A DNA stretch of 64,000 bases from assembly GCF_021190915.1 (NCBI RefSeq), contig NZ_JAIOAP010000003.1, forward strand, positions 372,001 through 436,000, in the 5' to 3' direction. A program made the translations under genes and the position numbers. This DNA comes from Cohnella silvisoli (GTDB taxonomy: Bacteria; Bacillota; Bacilli; Paenibacillales; Paenibacillaceae). The notes beneath the pieces are model-generated. The model worked only from the letters and a program-made list of their open reading frames with translations. It was not told the origin of the DNA and did no database searches. This document shows positions 8,106 to 16,371 of this stretch, piece after piece; position 1 is the stretch's first letter; each line of letters starts with the position of its first letter.

Positions 8106-8815
8106 TTGAATGAGTTGAATGAATTATTTCGTAAACGACTTGGCGTTCCAGCGAACGAAAAACTTACATTCGAAGCACTAAATAACATTCTTGAAAAAAC
8201 AGCTACAACCCTTCCTTTTGAAAATTTATGCATCATTTCAAATAAAACAAGTGCTATAACAAAAGAGAATTTAATTGACAAAATGCTCGTAAAAAATGAA
8301 GGCGGTCTTTGCTATCAATTGAATCCTCTGCAAAACTCGGAAGAACTCACGTAGCTCTTCTTTTGCAACATGAAGGTCAAACGTACTTGGTTGATACTGG
8401 ATTCGGTGGAAACCTGCCGCTTAAACCAGTGCCGCTAAACGGAAATATAACCTCCTCATCGAATGGTGAATTTCGAGTCAAAGCAATAGAAAGCGATTAT
8501 GGGGACTATATACTTGAAATGAAACTAAAATATAAAGATGCAAATTGGAAAATAGGTTATGCTTTTGATACAAAACGACCATTAGAAAATTTATCTGAAT
8601 TGAATGAGGTCCAAGGAATCATCGTTGAGCACACAGAATCACGCTTTAACAAAACCCCACTGATTACCAAACTAACAAGAGATGGGAATATTACGTTAAC
8701 CGATACTTCTTTCACGCAATGGATTAATGGAGAATCGAAAAAGGAACAGATCGACAACGTTAAATTCAAAGAGTTAGCAAAACAGCATTTTGGATTTGGA
8801 GGCAATGAACAATGA
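8106..8815 (+). pseudogene. Arylamine N-acetyltransferase (NAT), internally deleted and frameshifted
   Basis: Relatives transfer acetyl groups from acetyl-CoA to arylamines through a Cys-His-Asp triad. The first part (TTG start at 8106, GGAGG at 8091-8095) runs to the catalytic cysteine motif EGGLCYQLN and then terminates near 8354. The second part resumes in another frame near 8330 with LGRTHVALLL (His) and YLVDTGFGG (Asp), and continues to the natural C-terminus. About 35-40 residues that normally lie between Cys and His are missing at the junction, which is an internal deletion that also shifts frame. All three triad residues survive, but no single polypeptide carries them. Confidence 0.82.
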
Positions 8816-9195
8816 TTCAAGAGGATAAGGTTGACGTTAATTCGCAATATCATATCCAACTCCTCAACCAGATCAGACAACTATGCCTTTCTTTTCCCGA
8901 GACGAATGAACGTGTAAGTCATGGTGCCCCGACCTTTTTCTATAAGGACAAAAAGTCTTTCGTGCAATACCATTCCAATCGTCATGGCGACGGCAAAATC
9001 GCGCTATGGTGCGCATCAACGTCGGATATTCAATCCTTGCTCGTTGAATCGAATCCAGAAATTTATTACTTGCCTCCCTATGTCGCTTACCTAGGCTGGG
9101 TTGGATTAAGGCTAGATCGCGATGCCCAGTGGGATGAAATCAAGAGCGTTATAGGAGATGCCTACCTTACTAAAGCCTCCTCAAAACGTAAATGA
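8812..9195 (+). CDS. MmcQ/YjbR-family protein
   Basis: 127-residue protein of the YjbR fold. Markers are the N-terminal LCLSFPETNERVSHGAPTFF, a central strand with WCAST, and the PPYVAYLGWVGLRLD segment followed by the terminal helix. YjbR proteins resemble DNA-binding folds, but their role is not established. It overlaps the NAT pseudogene by 4 bases (ATGA) and the next gene likewise, so translation is coupled. Confidence 0.8.
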   Translation: MIQEDKVDVNSQYHIQLLNQIRQLCLSFPETNERVSHGAPTFFYKDKKSFVQYHSNRHGDGKIALWCASTSDIQSLLVESNPEIYYLPPYVAYLGWVGLRLDRDAQWDEIKSVIGDAYLTKASSKRK

Positions 9196-9935
9196 ATATT
9201 ATGTTTGACCACAGCTATCGAGTTTGTTTCCCTGAGGAAAGAGTGTATATCTCCAGAAATCATCAATGGGCGTTCGCGGCATGGGCGATGGGAAAACAAT
9301 CCGGAATTCTAGGCTCTCGAACGACGTTGCTGCACGTAGATGCCCACCTAGATGATACATGGGATGGGATTATCGTCGAAGGATTAAGCGATATGAAGAA
9401 TTCTCAGGATTTCTGGGATGTCGCGGGCAAACTTGAGATAGATAACTTTATTTGGGCTGGTTTTGCCGCCAGTACGATTGATTATATCGTGTACGTATGT
9501 CCAAAAGGTGTAGATGATTCCGACCCGTTCGACTTGACGGCTTGGAACCTGGAAGGGGAGCAGCTAAAGCCAGTTAAAGATCTTCTCATGGAAAAGGACT
9601 ATAGGGGCTCTAGATTTGAATCTGTCCTTGATTTCAAACAGTTTCTAGAGAATGGCACCCTTTTGGAACAAGTCTTGGGCTCGCCAATCTCTGTCATTCT
9701 GGATTTGGATTTGGACGTATTTAAGCTTAATATGAGCAATCCAGAGGATTCAGCGTTGAAGCCCGAAGCTCAGATTCGAGAAGAACTCATTTTCCTCAAA
9801 ACATTGTATCCCTACGACATGATTACCGTCGCCTTATCCCCGGCCTTCTGCGGGGGAGAGGAGAATTGTGATCGGCTGTATCAGTTATTTCTCGAGGTAT
9901 TTGAATTAAAGCTGTCTGACGCTGTGCCTTGGTGA
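9192..9935 (+). CDS. UPF0489-family protein with arginase-like metal motifs
   Basis: 247-residue protein that I assign to UPF0489. Two Asp-rich motifs look like the dimetal site of the arginase/ureohydrolase fold: HVDAHLDD (D50, H52, D54) and ILDLDLDVF (D171, D173, D175). A further TVALSPAFCGG segment near the end matches the ending strand seen in such enzymes. The start overlaps the preceding stop (ATGA), so the two genes are coupled. A hydrolytic role on an amide-type substrate is an inference from motifs only. Confidence 0.7.
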   Translation: MNIMFDHSYRVCFPEERVYISRNHQWAFAAWAMGKQSGILGSRTTLLHVDAHLDDTWDGIIVEGLSDMKNSQDFWDVAGKLEIDNFIWAGFAASTIDYIVYVCPKGVDDSDPFDLTAWNLEGEQLKPVKDLLMEKDYRGSRFESVLDFKQFLENGTLLEQVLGSPISVILDLDLDVFKLNMSNPEDSALKPEAQIREELIFLKTLYPYDMITVALSPAFCGGEENCDRLYQLFLEVFELKLSDAVPW

Positions 9936-10002
9936 GGAAGAGTTCGGGCATTAAGCTTGGTTGTTGGTAAATGCGGCTGCATTAAAATGGAGGAGGCGGA
10001 CA

Positions 10003-11004
10003 ATGAGAATCTTAATTCTCGGGGGAACCGTATTTCTTGGTTATCACCTCGTACAGAACGCTGTAAAAGCCGGGCATGATGTTACGATTTTTACCAGAGG
10101 GAAAACGAATGTGGATTTGTTTCCTGAAGTTGAGATGTTGATGGGGGACAGAGACGGAAATTTGGCTTCGTTAGCCGGTAGGCGATGGGATGCGGTTATC
10201 GACACTTCGGGTTATGTTCCGAGAGTTGTTCGCGATTCCGTAAAATTGCTTGCAGATTTGACGGAGCAATATACGTTTATTTCTAGCATTTCCGTTTATC
10301 GTGATTTTCTTAAACCTGGAACGGATGAAAATTATCCTGTTGGGGAATTGGAAGACCCTTCGACAGAGGATGTCGCATCCTCCTATGGACAACTTAAAGC
10401 TCTTTGCGAGCAAGAAGTTGAAGCAGGTATGCCTGGGCGTGCGCTCCTGATCCGTCCGGGATTAATCGTTGGACCACAAGACCCGACGGATCGGTTTACC
10501 TATTGGCCTGCTAGAATAAGCAAAGGAGGATCTGTTCTGGCTCCAGGTCATCTAGATGCCTCCGTTCAATTCATCGATGTAAGAGACCTTGCCGAGTGGA
10601 CGATACGAATGGTCGAAGCGCGAAAAACGGGTGTTTACAACGCTACGGGACCCGATCATCGATTAACGATGCAAGACTTATTAGAGCAATGTAAAGAGGT
10701 TACGAATAGTGATGCTAAGCTCACATGGCTAAGTCATGATTTTCTGCTCCGGCAGGGCGCGGGTCCTTGGATTGAATTGCCGCTCTGGATTCCAGGCGAG
10801 GGCGACACGGAGAAGATGGCTTATATGCTATCCGTTAATGTCGATAAGGCCATTAGCGACGGACTTACCTTCCGCTCGCTTGCCGAAACCATTCAAGACA
10901 CATTAGCATGGGATAAAACTCGAGTAAACGTGACTCGTAAAGCCGGAATGACCGCGGAGAAAGAATCTCAATTACTAATGGCTTGGAAAACGGAGGCAAA
11001 CTAG
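10003..11004 (+). CDS. NAD-dependent epimerase/dehydratase-like extended SDR
   Basis: 333-residue protein beginning MRILILGGTVFLGYHLVQ: the nucleotide-binding motif is GGTxFLG. The catalytic region shows SSISVYRDF and the YGQLK (YxxxK) active-site pair, and LLIRPGLIVGPQDPTDRF follows as in sugar-nucleotide epimerases and related reductases. ATG 10003 is chosen because GGAGGAGG lies directly upstream; the open frame upstream of it is not translated in my view. The next GNAT gene begins at the base after its stop. Substrate unknown. Confidence 0.82.
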   Translation: MRILILGGTVFLGYHLVQNAVKAGHDVTIFTRGKTNVDLFPEVEMLMGDRDGNLASLAGRRWDAVIDTSGYVPRVVRDSVKLLADLTEQYTFISSISVYRDFLKPGTDENYPVGELEDPSTEDVASSYGQLKALCEQEVEAGMPGRALLIRPGLIVGPQDPTDRFTYWPARISKGGSVLAPGHLDASVQFIDVRDLAEWTIRMVEARKTGVYNATGPDHRLTMQDLLEQCKEVTNSDAKLTWLSHDFLLRQGAGPWIELPLWIPGEGDTEKMAYMLSVNVDKAISDGLTFRSLAETIQDTLAWDKTRVNVTRKAGMTAEKESQLLMAWKTEAN

Positions 11005-11505
11005 ATGTTACAACCCTATGAGATTGTTCACGCAGTCAGAGAGGATTTAGAAAGCATCGTCGAAATATACAATACGACTGTCGCCGGACGAATGGTTACG
11101 GCAGATTTGGAGCCAGTTACGGTGGAGAGCCGAGTGAAGTGGTTTGATGAGCATTCTGAGAACGGTAGGCCACTATGGGTGATGAAGGTCGCAGACGAGA
11201 TCATCGCTTGGCTAAGCTTCTCGGCGTTCCATAGTCGCTCCGCTTATGATGCAACGGCTGAGATCAGCATCTATATTTCTCCTGAGTACCGGTCACAGGG
11301 TATTGGCAGTATTTTCATACAGGAAGCGATCCAAGAATGTCCACGTTTAAATATCCATAATATCGTAGGTCTTGTCTTCGGACATAATGAGCCAAGCCTC
11401 GCGCTTCTAAGGAAATTTGGATTCGAACAATGGGGACTTCTACCCCGGGTCGCAATCTTGGATGGAGTGGAGAGAGATCTCGTTATTATGGGAAGAAGAG
11501 TTTAA
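11005..11505 (+). CDS. GNAT acetyltransferase, phosphinothricin acetyltransferase (PAT)-like
   Basis: 166-residue acetyltransferase whose N-terminus ([22 protein letters not shown], then RVKWFDEH and RPLWV) matches the PAT/L-amino-acid N-acyltransferase subgroup. Motif A reads [17 protein letters not shown]. Relatives acetylate methionine sulfoximine, phosphinothricin or amino acids. ATG abuts the previous stop and uses a GGAGG inside that gene, so translation is coupled. Confidence 0.82.
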   Translation: MLQPYEIVHAVREDLESIVEIYNTTVAGRMVTADLEPVTVESRVKWFDEHSENGRPLWVMKVADEIIAWLSFSAFHSRSAYDATAEISIYISPEYRSQGIGSIFIQEAIQECPRLNIHNIVGLVFGHNEPSLALLRKFGFEQWGLLPRVAILDGVERDLVIMGRRV

Positions 11506-11665
11506 GTCGGTGGGGTCCTTTTCAATCAATATACGAATACAGCGTACATAATTCTAATATTTAGGGATTAATTGGAGTTTAAGGAGATATTCTATGATTA
11601 TCTTCGTATTTGAAGGGAGCATGCAGCTACTCACTAACGCATCAATATAATAAAGGAGAATACAT

Positions 11666-12094
11666 ATGCTACTCAACATTAAATCCAAGCTAGAAGATAC
11701 TACGATTATGGAATTGATTGAATTAGCTACTTATCCAGATCCTGAACACGTCACAGCAACTATTAATGAATATAATGATAATCCAGAGCTTGAGCTTAAA
11801 GGCTATTACTTGGGGGATCAAGTCATCGGTATTATTGGATACCGAATGAATGCCAATAGCATTCTAGAGCTTAGACATATTGCCGTTTTGCCTGAAGAAA
11901 GATTGCATGGCTTCGGAAGAGGCATGATTCTTGATGTGTTATCTCTCAATGAGCCTAAAGAAATCATTACGGAAACTGACGAAACTGCGATTAACTTTTA
12001 TAGGAATATTGGCTTTACGATTGAAAGTTTGGGAGAAAAATATCCAGGTGTTGAGAGATTCAAATGCACCTATGTAGCAGAGATTGAGGATTAG
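11666..12094 (+). CDS. GNAT-family N-acetyltransferase
   Basis: 142-residue acetyltransferase with ELRHIAVLPEERLHGFGRGMI as motif A (RxxGxGR) and TAINFYRNIGF near the C-terminus. AAAGGAG precedes the start. AT-rich relative to the window's flanks. The 160 bases upstream show no other gene. Confidence 0.84.
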   Translation: MLLNIKSKLEDTTIMELIELATYPDPEHVTATINEYNDNPELELKGYYLGDQVIGIIGYRMNANSILELRHIAVLPEERLHGFGRGMILDVLSLNEPKEIITETDETAINFYRNIGFTIESLGEKYPGVERFKCTYVAEIED

Positions 12095-12132
12095 GCATTA
12101 CCCACTGAAATAAGATCGGAGGGAGAAAAACA

Positions 12133-12642
12133 ATGATAACGCTTAGAACCGTTACGAAGGATGACGTAGTTGCGTACTGGGAGCTGCGGCTTGAAGGTTT
12201 GCTTAGGAATCCGGAATCATTCGCGTCCTCGTATGAGGAGTCCGTTAATCAATCGATGCAGAGCGTAATGGAAAGAATGAGTGAGACGGATGATCATTAC
12301 ATCGTTGGCGCATTTAATGATAACGACGACCTCGTTGGTATGTCGGGATTTATCAGGGAAAAGAGACTTAAGCTTAAACACAAAGGTTTAATCTGGGGAG
12401 TTTATGTCACAACTGATTATCGTCAACAAGGGATTGGGAAGAAAATGATTGAAGAAATTGTTACCAGAGCCAAGTCAATTAAAGGGTTAACCCAAATCAA
12501 CCTGAGTACGATGGCAACGAATGAAGCCGGAATTAGATTATATCAATCGTTGGGTTTTGAGACTTATGGTGTTGAGAGAAAGGCGTTAAAAGTAGGCGAT
12601 GTGTATCTTGATGAGCATCTGATGGCATTACATCTGGAATAG
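12133..12642 (+). CDS. GNAT-family N-acetyltransferase
   Basis: 169-residue acetyltransferase: WGVYVTTDYRQQGIGKKMIEE is motif A (RQQGIG) and NEAGIRLYQSLGFETYG the C-terminal motif. CGGAGGGAG lies upstream of the ATG. The N-terminal WELRLEGLLRNPESFASSYEE is common in RimI-like stress-type GNATs. Substrate unknown. Confidence 0.87.
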   Translation: MITLRTVTKDDVVAYWELRLEGLLRNPESFASSYEESVNQSMQSVMERMSETDDHYIVGAFNDNDDLVGMSGFIREKRLKLKHKGLIWGVYVTTDYRQQGIGKKMIEEIVTRAKSIKGLTQINLSTMATNEAGIRLYQSLGFETYGVERKALKVGDVYLDEHLMALHLE

Positions 12643-12699
12643 TGTAACTAGATATCAAATAGGTCCAATTAGTGATCTTATAATAAAGGAGATCAATCT

Positions 12700-12885
12700 A
12701 TGTATGAATATACTTTTGTGGAAACCTCTCTCGGAGGCTTTTTCTCATCCGCAACGCATCAGGAAACGATTGTTCAGTATGCGAGTGAAGGCTGGCGCTT
12801 AGTTCAGGTGCTGCCTACGAATTATAATGGCCATGGCAAACCGACGCATTACGAAATCATTTTCGAAAGGCCTCTTGCAGAGTAA
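12700..12885 (+). CDS. DUF4177-family small protein
   Basis: 61-residue protein with the DUF4177 pattern: YEYTFVE at the start, then a helix (TIVQYASEGWRLVQVLP) and a final strand (HYEIIFERP). AAAGGAGATC precedes the ATG. Function unknown for the family. Confidence 0.8.
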   Translation: MYEYTFVETSLGGFFSSATHQETIVQYASEGWRLVQVLPTNYNGHGKPTHYEIIFERPLAE

Positions 12886-12886
12886 A

Positions 12887-12935
12887 AAGGGGACTGCCCG
12901 ACAAGTTATTCGCTTGTAGGACAGTCCCTCTTTTC
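12887..12935. terminator. Bidirectional terminator between convergent genes
   Basis: GGGACTG (12890-12896) pairs with CAGTCCC (12922-12928); inner bases CCGACAAG/CTTGTAGG extend the stem. T-rich or A-rich tracts lie on both sides, so it can stop both the DUF4177 transcript and the minus-strand ABC-F transcript. Confidence 0.8.
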
Positions 12936-12937
12936 CA

Positions 12938-14494
12938 TTAAAATACTTTAGTCGTCCAAGACTCGCAATTCCAGACCTCGGTCGCCACTTCGCGATAAAA
13001 CTCAGGCTCATGGCTAATCAGAAGGATGCTGCCTTTGTAAGCCTGTAATGCTCGTTTCAGTTCTTCCTTGGCATCGACGTCTAGATGGTTGGTCGGCTCA
13101 TCGAGTACGAGCAGATTCGTCTCTTTATTAATCAGATTGCACAGACGAACTTTGGCTTTCTCGCCGCCGCTTAATACGGATATCTTGCTCTCGATATGTT
13201 TGGTAGTTAAGCCGCATTTGGCCAACGCCGCGCGAACTTCGAATTGAGTCATGGAAGGAAAGTTCTTCCATACCGCTTCAATACAGGTTTCATCCACGCT
13301 GCCCTTGATTTCCTGCTCGAAGTACCCGATGTACATATTCTCGCCTTGTTTAACCGAACCGGACAGAGCAGGTACTTCGCCAAGAAGGCTTCTTAGCAGC
13401 GTTGTTTTCCCGATCCCATTCGCACCTACGATTGCAATCTTCTGACCGCGCTCCATGAGCAGATCGATATTGCGGCACAACGGTTCTTCGTAACCGATGA
13501 CCAAATCCTTGGCCTCGAAAATAAGTCGGCTTGACGTGCGGGCTTCCTTAAACCGGAATTCCGGCTTCGGCTTCTCCTTAGCCAACTCGATTACATCCAT
13601 ATTATCAAGCTTCTTTTGTCTGGACATCGCCATGTTACGGGTAGAGACACGTGCTTTATTGCGGGCAACGAAATCCTTCAGATCGTCAATTTCTTGCTGC
13701 TGACGTTTGAATGCCGACTCCAACTGCTGCTTCTTGGCTTCATGCAACAACACGAAGTTATCGTAATCCCCAACGTAACGATTCAGTTCTTGATTGCCCA
13801 TATGATAGATAAGGTTGATGACGCTGTTCAAGAAAGGAATATCATGCGAGACGAGGATAAAAGCATTCTCATATTCCTGCAAGTACCGTTTCAGCCATTC
13901 GATATGCTGCTCGTCCAAGTAGTTGGTCGGCTCATCGAGGAGCAGAATGTCCGGTTTTTCGAGCAATAGCTTCGCCAAGAGAACTTTTGTACGTTGGCCG
14001 CCGCTTAGATCGTGCACGTCCCTGTCTAATCCGATATCGCCCAGTCCGAGCCCGCGCGCGATTTCTTCTACTTTGGCGTCAATGAGATAGAAATCGTTAG
14101 TCGTTAGTATATCCTGAATGGTACCGACTTCCTCTAGCAGCTGCTCCAGTTCCTCGGGTGTGGCGGAGCCCATCTTATCGTACATTTCATTCATCTCGGT
14201 CTCGAGATCCATCAAGTAACGGAACGCTCCACGAAGTACGTCTCGTATAGTCATTCCTTTCTGCAGGACAGAGTGCTGGTCCAGATACCCGATCCGAACT
14301 TTCCTTGCCCATTCCACTTTGCCTGCGTCCGGCTCCAAACTTCCGGTTATTATATTCATGAACGTTGATTTGCCTTCGCCATTGGCGCCGATCAGCCCAA
14401 CATGCTCGCCTTTAAGCAAACGAAAGGATACATCATTGAATATCGCGCGATCTCCGAACCCGTGAGTTAAATTTTTAACCGTAAGAATACTCAT
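12938..14494 (-). CDS. ABC-F ATPase, YkpA/YbiT type
   Basis: 518-residue protein with two ABC domains and no membrane segments. Walker A motifs are GANGEGKST and GANGIGKTT; signatures are LSGGQRTKV and LSGGEKAKV; Walker B regions are [11 protein letters not shown] and LVLDEPTNHLD. The glutamates are kept in both sites. The linker between the domains carries the ABC-F arm. Length and motif order match B. subtilis YkpA / E. coli YbiT, ribosome-associated translation factors rather than resistance proteins. Transcribed from its own promoter, divergent from ridA. Confidence 0.88.
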   Translation of the reverse strand: MSILTVKNLTHGFGDRAIFNDVSFRLLKGEHVGLIGANGEGKSTFMNIITGSLEPDAGKVEWARKVRIGYLDQHSVLQKGMTIRDVLRGAFRYLMDLETEMNEMYDKMGSATPEELEQLLEEVGTIQDILTTNDFYLIDAKVEEIARGLGLGDIGLDRDVHDLSGGQRTKVLLAKLLLEKPDILLLDEPTNYLDEQHIEWLKRYLQEYENAFILVSHDIPFLNSVINLIYHMGNQELNRYVGDYDNFVLLHEAKKQQLESAFKRQQQEIDDLKDFVARNKARVSTRNMAMSRQKKLDNMDVIELAKEKPKPEFRFKEARTSSRLIFEAKDLVIGYEEPLCRNIDLLMERGQKIAIVGANGIGKTTLLRSLLGEVPALSGSVKQGENMYIGYFEQEIKGSVDETCIEAVWKNFPSMTQFEVRAALAKCGLTTKHIESKISVLSGGEKAKVRLCNLINKETNLLVLDEPTNHLDVDAKEELKRALQAYKGSILLISHEPEFYREVATEVWNCESWTTKVF

Positions 14495-14542
14495 CTGTAG
14501 ACACCTTTTTCTCTTTTCATCGATTTCTAAACACTAATTTAC

Positions 14543-14572
14543 ATTATAAGCCGCTGGCGGTACAAAACTCAA
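14543..14572 (-). promoter_or_regulatory. Sigma-A promoter of the ykpA-like gene
   Basis: On the minus strand TTGAGT (14572-14567) and TATAAT (14548-14543) are separated by 18 bp, about 50 bases before the start codon. Confidence 0.7.
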
Positions 14573-14584
14573 CGGTTTCGATTT

Positions 14585-14621
14585 AACGGAAGTCGAATTT
14601 TCTCGATTCTTCCGTTATACT
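14585..14621 (+). promoter_or_regulatory. ridA promoter region with inverted repeat
   Basis: A TATACT -10 box (14616-14621) lies 30 bases before the ridA start. AACGGAAG (14585-14592) and CTTCCGTT (14609-14616) form an 8-bp inverted repeat that flanks the core and touches the -10 box, as an operator would. No clear -35 is present. The operator role is inference. Confidence 0.45.
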
Positions 14622-14651
14622 ATGGAAGCCATAAAAGGGGGAAGATCAATA

Positions 14652-15041
14652 ATGGAACAAAGAATGAGAGTATCGACAGGATCTCCATGGGAGCCGGTCG
14701 TCGGTTATTGCAGGGCAATCCGAGTTGGCAGTCTTGTCGAAGTAGCGGGCACGACATCGATGAAAGACGGGAAGGTTGTATTCAAAGGCGACCCTTACAA
14801 TCAGACGCGTTATATACTCGAGATCATAGATCAGGCTTTACAAGAGGTTGGAGCTGCAATGGAGGATGTGATACGGACAAGAATGTATGTGACTAATATC
14901 ACGCAATGGGAAGAAATAGGGAGGGCGCACGGCGAGTGGTTCAAGGATATTCGCCCCGTTGCCACTATGGTAGAAGTGAAGGCGCTTATTGATCCGGAAT
15001 TGCTTATTGAAATCGAAGTTCAAGCGGTCGTTCATGAATAA
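14652..15041 (+). CDS. RidA/YjgF-family protein
   Basis: 129-residue protein of the RidA fold; relatives deaminate reactive enamines or imines made by PLP enzymes. The RSLVEVAGTTS-like strand, the central GDPYNQTRYILEIIDQALQEVGAAMEDVIRTRMYVTN and the terminal LIEIEVQAVV match the family. The catalytic Arg of true RidA is expected in this region (RTRMYVT), but the subgroup is not clear. ATG 14652 is preferred to 14622 because AAAAGGGGG precedes it. Confidence 0.83.
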   Translation: MEQRMRVSTGSPWEPVVGYCRAIRVGSLVEVAGTTSMKDGKVVFKGDPYNQTRYILEIIDQALQEVGAAMEDVIRTRMYVTNITQWEEIGRAHGEWFKDIRPVATMVEVKALIDPELLIEIEVQAVVHE

Positions 15042-15077
15042 TGATACTAGACGGCTTTTCTATAAGGAGATTAATAA

Positions 15078-16007
15078 ATGAGAAAATCAATATTAGCTCT
15101 TGCATTCGTAGTTGTGTTATCTGGGTGCACCGGGAACTCGACAACTGGGAATTCCAGTAACGCGCCTTCAACTGAAGAAAAGACTTCGCCATCGCCATCT
15201 GCAACGGAACCTGCAACGGAACCTGTAACGCCATCTGCGATTTTAAATGCGAGCGAGCTTACAAATCAATTCGGATTCGCGGACAGCGAGGGGAAACTCA
15301 TTGTGACTGTTGAGCAGCAAGAGGAGACAACGACAACGGATACTAATGAGGACACGTTAAAAGGGATAAACAAGGCGGTCGGAGAGAATGGAAATGTCAT
15401 CACGGTGCGTTATGTTAAACATCAGTCAAGGACCGAGCAAGACAACGGAAGGCAGGCAGCGAACAATTTCAATAACCTTGAAGGGGACATTTTCGAAGTT
15501 CTTGAAGGCAAGGCCGTACCGGATGCTAGCTATTATTTAGTTAATGACAAGGACTTCAATTTACAATCGCTGCTTAAGATTAATCAAGTAAAGCCGCAAG
15601 ACCCGCCTGCTGTAATTACAGACGAGATTATAAAAGCTCGCAACAGAACAATAGCGCAAAGTTGGCAAATAGCCACCTTGGGCGAAACCAAGCAGATCTT
15701 CCTGGTTCAATTCGAACGGAAAGAAGATCAAATGTTGGCTAGCTTGGTTGTTAAGGATGGCGAAGAGTGGGTGTACATGGACTATCCCGCCACATACAAT
15801 GAAAATTCAACTTGGCGCGTCGATGATCAGGGTGAAATATCTCCGGACATGTTCTCCTTTTTATTCACAGCTAATTCGTCGGACGGCCTTGTACTCGGCG
15901 TGAAGTGGATGGGGGCTGAAGGCGAGAACATTAACGTGATTAAACAATCGGCCAATCGGTTTGTAGAAACCGATATCCATTCTAGTCGATATATGTCGCC
16001 TATCTAA
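15078..16007 (+). CDS. Lipoprotein, function unknown
   Basis: 309-residue exported lipoprotein: signal MRKSILALAFVVVLSGC with the lipobox Cys at about residue 17, then a Ser/Thr/Pro/Glu-rich linker with repeated ATEPATEPVTP. The mature part is hydrophilic, with no domain that I recognise. TAAGGAG precedes the ATG. It lies 36 bases after ridA and may be co-transcribed. Its last 8 bases overlap the 3' end of the convergent GIY-YIG gene. Confidence 0.75.
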   Translation: MRKSILALAFVVVLSGCTGNSTTGNSSNAPSTEEKTSPSPSATEPATEPVTPSAILNASELTNQFGFADSEGKLIVTVEQQEETTTTDTNEDTLKGINKAVGENGNVITVRYVKHQSRTEQDNGRQAANNFNNLEGDIFEVLEGKAVPDASYYLVNDKDFNLQSLLKINQVKPQDPPAVITDEIIKARNRTIAQSWQIATLGETKQIFLVQFERKEDQMLASLVVKDGEEWVYMDYPATYNENSTWRVDDQGEISPDMFSFLFTANSSDGLVLGVKWMGAEGENINVIKQSANRFVETDIHSSRYMSPI

Positions 16008-16359
16008 AGATATGATAACCTCGTTCGCCATAGGGCTGGAGCTTCTCGATCCAGCTCTTTTCCAATTTCTTCAATTCATCCTTCTGAACGACGAACGGAT
16101 TGTCGCTAGGCTTGAGCACTTCCAATACTTCCATGACGAAAGCCTGCGATCCATACTCGTTCCATTCCTTCTGTAAAGCTCTACTGCTATGAGTTCCCGC
16201 TTGCAGGGTGCCGCTGCGCCCATTCAGCGATCTCAAATTTAAGGTACTATCGATGAACACCTTTCCGTTCACGGTATTTCGAATTTGGTATACGCCGGCT
16301 TCGATGGGAATTTCCTTAAATTGTTGGATTAATTTCGCACGCTCTTCTTTTCGATTCAT
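16000..16359 (-). CDS. GIY-YIG nuclease-family protein with altered YIG motif
   Basis: 119-residue stand-alone GIY-YIG domain. The GIY half appears as GVYQIRN, while the YIG half appears as KVFIDST, with Asp in place of the conserved Gly. The following Leu-Arg (LNLRS) and the Glu-rich FVMEVLEVL region match the family. It lies 12 bases after the DUF2087 gene and is co-transcribed with it. The altered motif may reduce or change nuclease activity; partner and target are unknown. Confidence 0.8.
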   Translation of the reverse strand: MNRKEERAKLIQQFKEIPIEAGVYQIRNTVNGKVFIDSTLNLRSLNGRSGTLQAGTHSSRALQKEWNEYGSQAFVMEVLEVLKPSDNPFVVQKDELKKLEKSWIEKLQPYGERGYHIFR

Positions 16360-16371
16360 CGTAATCGACTC

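Noticed and set aside
5660..12885. Integron cassette array
   Set aside because: No integrase, no attC-like palindromes between genes, and many genes overlap or share operons.
15200..15235. Short tandem repeats in the lipoprotein gene as a CRISPR-like or regulatory repeat
   Set aside because: They encode an in-frame ATEP repeat in the flexible linker and need no further explanation.
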